A DNA stretch of 29,287 nt from positions 1 through 29,287 of the forward strand of contig LDAQ01000140.1 of NCBI GenBank assembly GCA_001028025.1. The letters run 5' to 3'. This DNA is from Faecalicatena fissicatena. Its GTDB lineage: Bacteria; Bacillota; Clostridia; Lachnospirales; Lachnospiraceae. Position 1 is the stretch's first letter, and each line of letters opens with the position of its first letter. A program made the position numbers and the translations under genes. The notes beneath the pieces are model-generated. The model ran no database searches and was not told where the DNA came from. It saw only the letters and a program-made list of their open reading frames with translations. This document shows positions 23,490 to 29,287 of this stretch, in pieces.

Positions 23490-24182
23490 TTATTTATCAG
23501 CTTTGCTGCGTTCCTGAGCCGCTCTCACATCTCCTTTAAAAAGCTCCCAGGCCTTCTCGTCCTCCACAAAATATTTCGGACATATCTTTCCCGTCACGTC
23601 ATAATGGCGGATCACATCGTCCTGAGTCAAGCCGAACTTGTCACAAAGCCACGCTGTCAGCTGCACCAGAGATTTGTAAGTCTCGTCTGTAAACTTTCCG
23701 CTCTCATCCAGATGGCAGCATTCGATGGAAACCGTATCGTGGTTCCTGCTGTTCGAGGCATACGCGAGTTCCCATGTCGGAACGCACTGTATAATCTCTC
23801 CGTCTATACCCACCACAAAATGGCTGCTCACAGACGTCTCATGGCTGTCCTTGAGCCCTTCAAAGTAATCTCTGTTATTCTGTGCCGTACTCCCCGGGTT
23901 CGCCGTATAGTGGATGACAATCCCCTTGATCGGGTCCGACTCAATCCCGGGCCTGGAGTATTCATTGACATCCAGAAGCTGGACATCGATATCCGGCTGG
24001 GACGCATCCACCTTAACGCCTGTATTCTCCCGGTTCTTGTTGCCTGCCGTGCACGAGTAAATCCCCAGTACGATCGTCAGAATCACCAGAAATACAATTC
24101 CGCCGTAAATACACAATGTCTTCTTATCCAAATTTAAATTCTTTATTGAAAATCTATATCTGCGCCTTCGTTTCTTCCTCAT
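23490..24182 (-). CDS. Membrane-anchored N-acetylmuramoyl-L-alanine amidase (Amidase_2)
   Basis: Peptidoglycan hydrolase cleaving the amide bond between muramic acid and the stem peptide. 230 residues. A very basic N-terminus (RKKRRRRYR) precedes one membrane segment (about 24-43), so the enzyme faces outward. The amidase domain starts around residue 80; zinc ligands are likely His91 (IVIHYTANPGSTA), His193 (IRHYDVTGK) and Cys201 (GKICPKYF). HFVVGIDGEI and SIECCH are also typical. The start at 24182 has GAGGG 7 bases upstream and gives the basic-plus-hydrophobic N-terminus; the upstream extension to 24233 is discarded. It probably has its own promoter (TGCTAAAAT at 24281-24289). A terminator follows at 23455-23487. 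Confidence 0.92.
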   Translation of the reverse strand: MRKKRRRRYRFSIKNLNLDKKTLCIYGGIVFLVILTIVLGIYSCTAGNKNRENTGVKVDASQPDIDVQLLDVNEYSRPGIESDPIKGIVIHYTANPGSTAQNNRDYFEGLKDSHETSVSSHFVVGIDGEIIQCVPTWELAYASNSRNHDTVSIECCHLDESGKFTDETYKSLVQLTAWLCDKFGLTQDDVIRHYDVTGKICPKYFVEDEKAWELFKGDVRAAQERSKADK

Positions 24183-24280
24183 TAGTATACCCTCACCACA
24201 TAATCTATACCTTATATTGCAGCTATTCTGCAATTCGCCCGAAGGGCCTTAAGTTACGGGACGCCCTTTTAGGTATGACT

Positions 24281-24289
24281 ATTTTAGCA
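24281..24289 (-). promoter_or_regulatory. Possible extended -10 promoter of the amidase gene
   Basis: Minus strand TGCTAAAAT without a good -35 box. It would leave a leader of about 90 bases that contains AAGGGC/GCCCTT (24242-24268) and TTGCAG-N5-CTGCAA (24217-24233) inverted repeats, so regulation in the leader is conceivable. Confidence 0.35.
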
Positions 24290-24374
24290 CAGAAATAGAA
24301 TATAAAATTGAATAATTCATGATTATTTTATTAATTTTTCTTCGTCACTGTATCTGTATGCTTCTTTATACCTG

Positions 24375-25781
24375 TCAGAATGGGCCAAGTTTGATCCCTA
24401 CCCCTATACTGATGAATACCATACATGCCGCCATGATTATGAGAAACAGCGGGCCAAAGAAGCGGAGCCATTTTTTATACGGTATCCCTGCAACCATAAG
24501 GATTGCTATCAGGGAACCGTTCGTGGGATATAAAAAGTTAGAAAACCCGTCTCCAAACTGGCTTGCCAGACATGCCACCTGACGTGTAACATTTCCCATA
24601 TCCGCCAATGGAACAATAATGGGGATCGTAATTGCTGCCTGCCCGCTCCCCGACGGTATTAAAAAGTTTATGATTGTCTGCATGACAAGCAGCAGGTTCG
24701 CAGTAATCAGAGAAGACTTTCCAACAACAAGCCTGGCCAGAAAAGCGATAATCGTATCCACTACCATCGCCTCCTCCAGAATATACAGGATCGCGCGCGC
24801 AAACAACATGACCATAGCAGCATAGAACAAATCCTTCATGCCTTCCCCCATCATGTCACAGATCTCATTAAGTCCGCTCCCATATGCAAGCCCTGTTGCA
24901 AATGTCATTGCCACAAAGCATGCTGCCATCTGCGGAAAGTCAAACCCCATCCTCACTGTACCGAAAAGCAAAAATGCAAAAACTGCTAAAAACGCAATCC
25001 CGGCACGGATTAATGCAGGAGTAAAGGTCACGGCTTCCTCTTTAATTGCTGTGTATTTTGTATTCATTCCATTCATCAGACTTTTCGATGGGTCCTTCTT
25101 AATCTTTTTTGCATACCGCATCAGATAAAGATAACAGACGAGCAGTATCACTCCGAAACAGACAGCCCGGTAACCAAGCGCCGAATAAATGGGTAGCTCC
25201 GCCAGTTTGTGTGCGATTGCAGTAAACAGCGGATTTGTCATTGCCGCCCCGAAACCAGCACATGCGGCAAGCATGACAATCCCAGCCCCGACTACCACAT
25301 CATATCCGAGTGCGAGTACAAGGGGGACAATCATAGGGATGATCACTACACTCAGTTCCCACATACTTGTAAATGCCACCTGAGTCCCGATTGCAAGCAT
25401 AAGAATAAATGCAATGACATAAAAACTCGTATGCTTCAGCTTATGCGCGAGTGCTTTTATCGCAGTTTCAAGCAAACCGATGCGCTTTACAACACCAAAT
25501 GCGCCTCCCGCAAAAAACAGCATTGCCATTAAGCTGGCTGCATTATTAAAGCCTTGATAAAAAGATAAGAAAAAATCCGAAATACCTACATAGTGTTTAT
25601 CCACATATTGAAAGCTATCCGGGTCGACTACCATTCTTCCGTCTACTGACAGTCTCTCATACATCCCGCTTGGAATGATATTGGAAAAAATAGTTGCAAT
25701 CAACAAGATAATAAGTAGTGCAAAGAAAGGGTTTACCTCTGTATGTTTCTTTGTTACCTGAGCAAAAAAACGTTTCATCAT
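24375..25781 (-). CDS. YfcC family transporter (C4-dicarboxylate/basic amino acid carrier type)
   Basis: Polytopic membrane carrier of 468 residues with about 12 hydrophobic segments, of the YfcC/DcuC-like family. Conserved blocks are NPFFALLIILLIATIFSNIIPSG-type sequence at the start, GTQVAFTSMWELSVVIIPM, GFGAAMTNPLF and LIPSGSGQAAITIPIIVPLAD in the second half. Members include transporters for dicarboxylates, and relatives near arginine catabolic genes are annotated for arginine or ornithine. There are two ATG codons at 25781 and 25778; the GGGGGAG upstream suits either. It begins 18 bases after the ureohydrolase stop, so they form an operon, and transport of that enzyme's substrate or product is the natural inference. 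No strong terminator follows. Confidence 0.85.
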   Translation of the reverse strand: MMKRFFAQVTKKHTEVNPFFALLIILLIATIFSNIIPSGMYERLSVDGRMVVDPDSFQYVDKHYVGISDFFLSFYQGFNNAASLMAMLFFAGGAFGVVKRIGLLETAIKALAHKLKHTSFYVIAFILMLAIGTQVAFTSMWELSVVIIPMIVPLVLALGYDVVVGAGIVMLAACAGFGAAMTNPLFTAIAHKLAELPIYSALGYRAVCFGVILLVCYLYLMRYAKKIKKDPSKSLMNGMNTKYTAIKEEAVTFTPALIRAGIAFLAVFAFLLFGTVRMGFDFPQMAACFVAMTFATGLAYGSGLNEICDMMGEGMKDLFYAAMVMLFARAILYILEEAMVVDTIIAFLARLVVGKSSLITANLLLVMQTIINFLIPSGSGQAAITIPIIVPLADMGNVTRQVACLASQFGDGFSNFLYPTNGSLIAILMVAGIPYKKWLRFFGPLFLIIMAACMVFISIGVGIKLGPF

Positions 25782-25799
25782 TTCTCCCCCCTCTCTTTA

Positions 25800-26738
25800 T
25801 CAGGATTTTTTATGCTTCATAATCTGCCCCATAAGATTCAGCATTGTCATTGCAGCAACACGGGGAGTCACTCCGGCAGGATCATACTGCGGTGCAACCT
25901 CTACCAGGTCAAACCCGACAATTTCCCCCATGCTGCAGACTCCTGCCAGCAGTTCTGCTACCTCGTCATAATATAAGCCGCCCGGTGACGGTGATCCGAC
26001 TCCCGGAGCAATTGAGATGTCATAACCATCAATGTCCAGAGAAATAAAATATTTCTCTGCCTTCGGTACTTTTTTCAGTACCTCCTGCATCCCGGTTCTG
26101 TGTACTTCTTTTGCCGGAACTACAATACTCCCATATTTAGCCGCATCTTCAAAGTCCGTCCGTTTACTTGAACCAAGCCCTCTCATTCCAATCTGTACCA
26201 TCGGGCCAATATGATCCATCTCCGAAAGTCTTCTCATAGGGCTTCCATTTCCATAATATTGCGGACCCACATGGTCAGTCCAGTCTAAATGTGCATCAAT
26301 ATGTACGATACAGATTTCACTGCCAAGGCACGACAGCGCACGCCCCACAGGAATTGTAATGGAATGGTCCCCTCCCATGATCGCCGGAACCGCACCTTTT
26401 TCCAATATTTTTTTCACCGATTCCTCAATACTTTTAAAAGAATATTCAATATCCCCATGCAGCACATCCGCATCACCGCAGTCAACCACCCTGATCGGTG
26501 CCGCCAATAGCTGTTCCTGCGCTTCAGGGTCATAAAACCCTGCATCCCCGCGCGCATAATGTGTAGATACCTCTCTGATTCGTCTGGGTCCGAGACGGGC
26601 CCCGGATAAAAATCCAACTCCCAGGTCATAGGGCACACCGAGCACTGCGATGTCCGCATCCAGTTCCTCCAGGTCTATGCAAATAGGGTATTTTGCAAAT
26701 GAACAGATTCCAGTAATAGGTTGATTCAATTTTTTCAT
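25800..26738 (-). CDS. Ureohydrolase (agmatinase/arginase/guanidinobutyrase family)
   Basis: Metal-dependent hydrolase releasing urea from a guanidino compound, 312 residues. All six metal ligands are present: His125 (GGDHS), Asp148, His150 and Asp152 (HIDAHLDWTD), Asp235 and Asp237 (DIDGYD). The loop SIAPGVGSPSPGG matches the family's APGTGTPEPGG, but the usual Pro after the last Asp is Ile here. The overall pattern fits agmatinase or guanidinobutyrase better than arginase; the exact substrate cannot be read. The start at 26738 follows AAAGGAGG. It is upstream of a YfcC-like transporter and divergent from an Lrp-type regulator, with overlapping promoters at 26763-26796. Regulation by Lrp is likely. 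Confidence 0.9.
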   Translation of the reverse strand: MKKLNQPITGICSFAKYPICIDLEELDADIAVLGVPYDLGVGFLSGARLGPRRIREVSTHYARGDAGFYDPEAQEQLLAAPIRVVDCGDADVLHGDIEYSFKSIEESVKKILEKGAVPAIMGGDHSITIPVGRALSCLGSEICIVHIDAHLDWTDHVGPQYYGNGSPMRRLSEMDHIGPMVQIGMRGLGSSKRTDFEDAAKYGSIVVPAKEVHRTGMQEVLKKVPKAEKYFISLDIDGYDISIAPGVGSPSPGGLYYDEVAELLAGVCSMGEIVGFDLVEVAPQYDPAGVTPRVAAMTMLNLMGQIMKHKKS

Positions 26739-26762
26739 TTTGTATCCTCCTTTTTTATATTT

Positions 26763-26796
26763 AGTATACAATTCTAACTATTTTTGGTATATAATT
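26763..26796. promoter_or_regulatory. Overlapping divergent promoters with repeated motif, likely Lrp binding site
   Basis: GTATACAATT (26764-26773) and GTATATAATT (26787-26796) are direct repeats, 23 bases apart, about two DNA turns. The first contains a minus-strand -10 (TATACT, 26763-26768) for the ureohydrolase; the second a plus-strand -10 (TATAAT, 26790-26795) for the regulator. Neither -35 is good, which suits promoters needing an activator. Lrp-family proteins bind repeated A+T-rich sites of this kind. Confidence 0.5.
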
Positions 26797-26875
26797 TAAA
26801 AAAGGTAAACATAATGCAAAAAATAAAAAAAGAAAGAATACGTAATTAAAAACCTTATTTAAAAAGGAGATAAAG

Positions 26876-27319
26876 ATGGACAAAACAGATTACAAAATTT
26901 TGAAGATTTTACAGCAAAATGCCAGAACCTCTATCAAACAAATAAGCCAGCAGGTAAACCTGTCCGCGCCCTCAGTCACAGAGCGCATGCGCCGGCTAGA
27001 AGAATCCGGCGTTATCCAGGGATACCACGCCCGTATAAATCCTGCCAAGCTCTCAAAAAGCCTGACCGTCTTTATCGCTGTAGATGTCATACCCATGAAA
27101 TATGCAGCATTCAGCAGTTTCTGCAGTTCCTGCCCGCAGATTCTGGAGCATCACAGAGTGGTCGGCATACATAATGCAATGCTGCTGGCAGCACTTCACG
27201 AATCTTCCGAATTAGAACACCTGATTGACCAGTTGAAAAGATATGGGACCACAAGTACATCTATCATATTATCAACCTTATTCGCCAACAAACCAATTGA
27301 TATTGATGAAAATAGTTAG
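26876..27319 (+). CDS. Lrp/AsnC family transcriptional regulator
   Basis: Feast/famine-type regulator of 147 residues. The helix-turn-helix is in residues 1-60 (DYKILKILQQNARTSIKQISQQVNLSAPSVTERMRRLEESGVIQGY), followed by the RAM/AsnC ligand domain from about 65 (TVFIAVDVIPM...HHRVVGIHNAMLLAALH). The ATG has AAAGGAG 7 bases before it. It is divergent from the ureohydrolase-YfcC operon and likely controls it in response to an amino acid, perhaps arginine or its product; this is inference from position. The gene ends at 27319 in front of a bidirectional terminator-like element shared with guaB. Confidence 0.93.
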   Translation: MDKTDYKILKILQQNARTSIKQISQQVNLSAPSVTERMRRLEESGVIQGYHARINPAKLSKSLTVFIAVDVIPMKYAAFSSFCSSCPQILEHHRVVGIHNAMLLAALHESSELEHLIDQLKRYGTTSTSIILSTLFANKPIDIDENS

Positions 27320-27330
27320 CCAGACACAAA

Positions 27331-27447
27331 AAAAGTGAGGAAACAAGACTGGATTTAAGTATCAAACAGTAAATCCAACAGCAGTCTTACAGCAGCTCTG
27401 TTAAAGCTTTACCGTAAACTGCCTGTGTCTCTCATTTCCTCACTTTT
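27331..27447. terminator. Bidirectional terminator-like element between lrp and guaB
   Basis: A perfect 13-base outer stem (AAAAGTGAGGAAA 27331-27343 with TTTCCTCACTTTT 27435-27447) lies between the convergent genes; the minus strand ends in TTTTTTT. Inside is another stem, AGAC/GTCT plus TGGATTTA (27350-27357) with TAAATCCA (27370-27377), and an ACAG-CAGCT-CTGT hairpin (27389-27401). The outer loop is unusually long, about 90 bases, for a simple terminator. Confidence 0.7.
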
Positions 27448-27498
27448 ATTTAACATTGAGTCTTTATTCTTAACTGTTCAGTCTTACTGACAGCTCTA

Positions 27499-28953
27499 TT
27501 ATTCATCCACGCTGTAGTTTGGAGCTTCCTTCGTAATATGAATATCATGCGGATGGCTCTCTTTCAGAGATGCCGCAGAAATCTTCACGAACTGTCCGTT
27601 CTGCTTCAGCTCCTCTATCGTCTCTGTGCCGCAGTATCCCATACCGGAACGCAGGCCGCCCATCAACTGGAATACTGTATCTTCCACTGTTCCTTTATAT
27701 GCAACACGTCCCTCAACGCCTTCAGGAACCAGCTTCTTGGCATCCGCCTGGAAATATCTGTCCTTGCTTCCGTTCTCCATTGCAGCGATAGAACCCATGC
27801 CGCGATAAACTTTATATTTTCTTCCCTGGAATAATTCAAACGTTCCCGGGCTTTCATCACATCCTGCAAATATACTTCCCATCATACAGATGCTGGCGCC
27901 TGCGGCGATTGCCTTTGTCATGTCTCCCGAGTACTTGATTCCGCCGTCTGCGATAATCGGAATTCCATATTCCTTAGCAGCCGCATAACAATCCATAACC
28001 GCTGTAATCTGAGGAACACCGATACCTGCAACAACACGTGTGGTACAGATGGACCCAGGTCCGATACCAACCTTAACTGCATCTACGCCTGCCTCAATCA
28101 GAGCCTTTGTAGCTTCCCCAGTCGCTACATTCCCTGCAATAACCTGAAGTTCCGGATATTTTTCCTTTACCATACTTACTGTGCGCAGGACATTTGCAGA
28201 ATGACCGTGTGCAGAGTCCATAACCACAACATCCACCTTTGCCTTCACAAGTGCTTCCACACGATCCAGACAGTTTGCTGTAATACCAATGGCAGCCCCG
28301 CACAACAGACGCCCCTGGCCATCCTTAGCAGATAAAGGATACTTAATCTGTTTTTCAATATCCTTAATCGTAATCAGACCTTTTAAATTACCCTCGTCAT
28401 CTACAATTGGCAGCTTTTCCTTTCTTGCCTTTGCAAGAATCTTCTTAGCCTCATTCAATGTAATGCCTTCCTTCGCTGTAATCAGTCCTTCGGAAGTCAT
28501 AGATTCTTTTATCTTCTTAGAGAAATCTTCTTCGAATTTTAAATCACGGTTTGTAATAATTCCGACAAGTTTTCTTCCCTCAGTAATAGGTACTCCGGAA
28601 ATGCGGTATTTCGCCATCAGGTTATTGGCATCCTCCAGCGTATGTTCCGGTGATAAATAGAAAGGATCTGTGATTACCCCATTCTCAGACCTCTTAACCT
28701 TATCAACCTCTTCTGCCTGCTCTTCTATAGACATATTTTTATGAATAATACCAATTCCGCCCTGACGTGCCATAGCAATAGCCATACGGTGTTCCGTAAC
28801 CGTATCCATGCCCGCACTCATCATCGGAATATTCAGTCGAATCTTCTTAGTCAAGTTCGTTGACAAATCAACCTGGTTCGGAATTACCTCTGAATACGCC
28901 GGTACTAAAAGCACATCATCAAACGTAATACCTTCTCCAATAATTTTACCCAT
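27499..28953 (-). CDS. guaB: Inosine-5'-monophosphate dehydrogenase
   Basis: Oxidises IMP to XMP with NAD, the committed step of GMP synthesis. 484 residues, usual for the bacterial enzyme. The TIM barrel starts LVPAYSEVIPNQVDLST, is interrupted by two CBS domains (about residues 90-205), and resumes with the catalytic loop GIGPGSICTTRVVAG, where Cys303 is the nucleophile. The flap ends with GVEGRVAYKGTVEDT and the C-terminus has GLRSGMGYCG. The ATG at 28953 has GAGAGGAAG upstream. It is a single-gene unit with a promoter at 29004-29032 and the shared terminator at 27331-27447. The leader of about 45 bases is too short for a purine riboswitch. Confidence 0.98.
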   Translation of the reverse strand: MGKIIGEGITFDDVLLVPAYSEVIPNQVDLSTNLTKKIRLNIPMMSAGMDTVTEHRMAIAMARQGGIGIIHKNMSIEEQAEEVDKVKRSENGVITDPFYLSPEHTLEDANNLMAKYRISGVPITEGRKLVGIITNRDLKFEEDFSKKIKESMTSEGLITAKEGITLNEAKKILAKARKEKLPIVDDEGNLKGLITIKDIEKQIKYPLSAKDGQGRLLCGAAIGITANCLDRVEALVKAKVDVVVMDSAHGHSANVLRTVSMVKEKYPELQVIAGNVATGEATKALIEAGVDAVKVGIGPGSICTTRVVAGIGVPQITAVMDCYAAAKEYGIPIIADGGIKYSGDMTKAIAAGASICMMGSIFAGCDESPGTFELFQGRKYKVYRGMGSIAAMENGSKDRYFQADAKKLVPEGVEGRVAYKGTVEDTVFQLMGGLRSGMGYCGTETIEELKQNGQFVKISAASLKESHPHDIHITKEAPNYSVDE

Positions 28954-29003
28954 GATTTAACTTCCTCTCTTTCTCTGATATGTATGCTGATATTTTAACT
29001 GAT

Positions 29004-29032
29004 ATAGTACAAAAATTCAACGGGCTTGTCAA
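29004..29032 (-). promoter_or_regulatory. Promoter of guaB
   Basis: Minus strand TTGACA (29027-29032), 17-base spacer, TACTAT (29004-29009): near-consensus, about 50 bases ahead of the start codon. Confidence 0.85.
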
Positions 29033-29240
29033 GGGATTCCCACTTTTCCCCTAAAAAAACACTTAATAAATACTAACCCCCATTAAAAACCTCCACTTAT
29101 AAGTAGGAATTGAGGGGGGAAGGTTTCGGCTGAAAGGGACGCAGGGGAGGAGGCGGACAGGGGAAGCGGTCGATGCAGGCGGAGGGCGGGGAAGCGGCTA
29201 AATAAAATTTCAGATAAAATGGCAGACACCGCAGACACTC
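29033..29240. other. Gene-poor stretch upstream of guaB with a G-rich plus strand
   Basis: No gene is seen. On the plus strand G-tracts of 3-6 occur repeatedly from 29114 to 29191 (for example 29114-29119, 29136-29138, 29144-29147, 29160-29163, 29188-29191), so quadruplex-type folding is possible. The words GGGGAAGCGG occur twice (29160-29168 region and 29188-29197). Confidence 0.4.
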
Positions 29241-29287
29241 AGAAAAAATCTGATGATTTTTTCCTGGAGGGTGTAAATTTTTCTGTG
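29241..29287. mobile_element. Possible end of an insertion element running off the right edge
   Basis: A hairpin GAAAAAATC-TGAT-GATTTTTTC (29242-29263) is followed by GGAGGGTGTAAATTTTTCTG, which resembles the terminal repeats of IS256-family elements as I remember them. No transposase reading frame is within the window, so this is a weak call. Confidence 0.25.

Noticed and set aside
28954..29032. Purine or guanine riboswitch upstream of guaB
   Set aside because: Promoter is about 50 bases from the start codon, too short for an aptamer.

Overview
The window looks like a chromosomal segment of a Gram-positive Clostridia, most likely Lachnospiraceae (genus not resolved). The grounds are the moderate G+C with A+T-rich intergenic DNA, strong purine-rich ribosome sites (AGGAGG, AAAGGAG), sigma-A type promoters, a Flp1-type Tad pilus locus, a DUF5688 gene, a chorismate mutase-shikimate kinase fusion and a YtrA-type GntR/ABC operon. 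Most genes are on the minus strand. No CRISPR array, rRNA, intact transposase or prophage was seen.

Layout. 1-2120 (minus): start of a Tad-like pilus operon in the order flp1, cpaF/tadA, tadB-like, running off the left edge. 2121-3022: a gene-poor gap with a possible decayed ORF and a G-rich tract. 3023-9069 (minus): gltB-gltD, NADPH-type glutamate synthase, with a clear promoter. 9289-13294 (minus): operon argS, alaX-like editing protein, CPBP membrane protease, with promoter and terminator. 13407-13527: a cluster of three hairpins. 13573-16447 (plus): nfo, then a self-contained gntR-ABC ATPase-permease operon with a consensus promoter and operator-like dyad. 16444-18165 (minus): hybrid histidine kinase whose stop codon overlaps that of the convergent permease. 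18361-19520 (minus): azlC-azlD branched-chain amino acid exporter with terminator. 19665-19840: a palindromic element beside tRNA-Arg(CCG). 20095-23453 (minus): aroQ-aroK fusion plus yqeG, then efp, a large three-way-junction inverted repeat, and a DUF5688 gene. 23455-24182 (minus): cell-wall amidase. 24375-26738 (minus): ureohydrolase and YfcC-family transporter, divergent from an Lrp/AsnC regulator at 26876-27319 (plus). 27499-28953 (minus): guaB, followed upstream by a G-rich stretch and a sequence that may be the end of an insertion element.

How the genes fit together. Much is housekeeping: nitrogen assimilation, arginyl-tRNA synthesis and tRNA editing, AP-site repair, aromatic biosynthesis, EF-P, GMP synthesis. 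Three local systems are more accessory: the Tad pilus, the GntR/ABC unit, and the Lrp-ureohydrolase-transporter unit, probably for import and hydrolysis of a guanidino compound. The least explained features are the intergenic palindromes: at least five compact, often multi-stem, inverted-repeat elements sit between genes here, several of which could act as bidirectional terminators. I found no clear-cut novel multi-gene system; these elements, the ureohydrolase unit and the gene remnants are the best leads.
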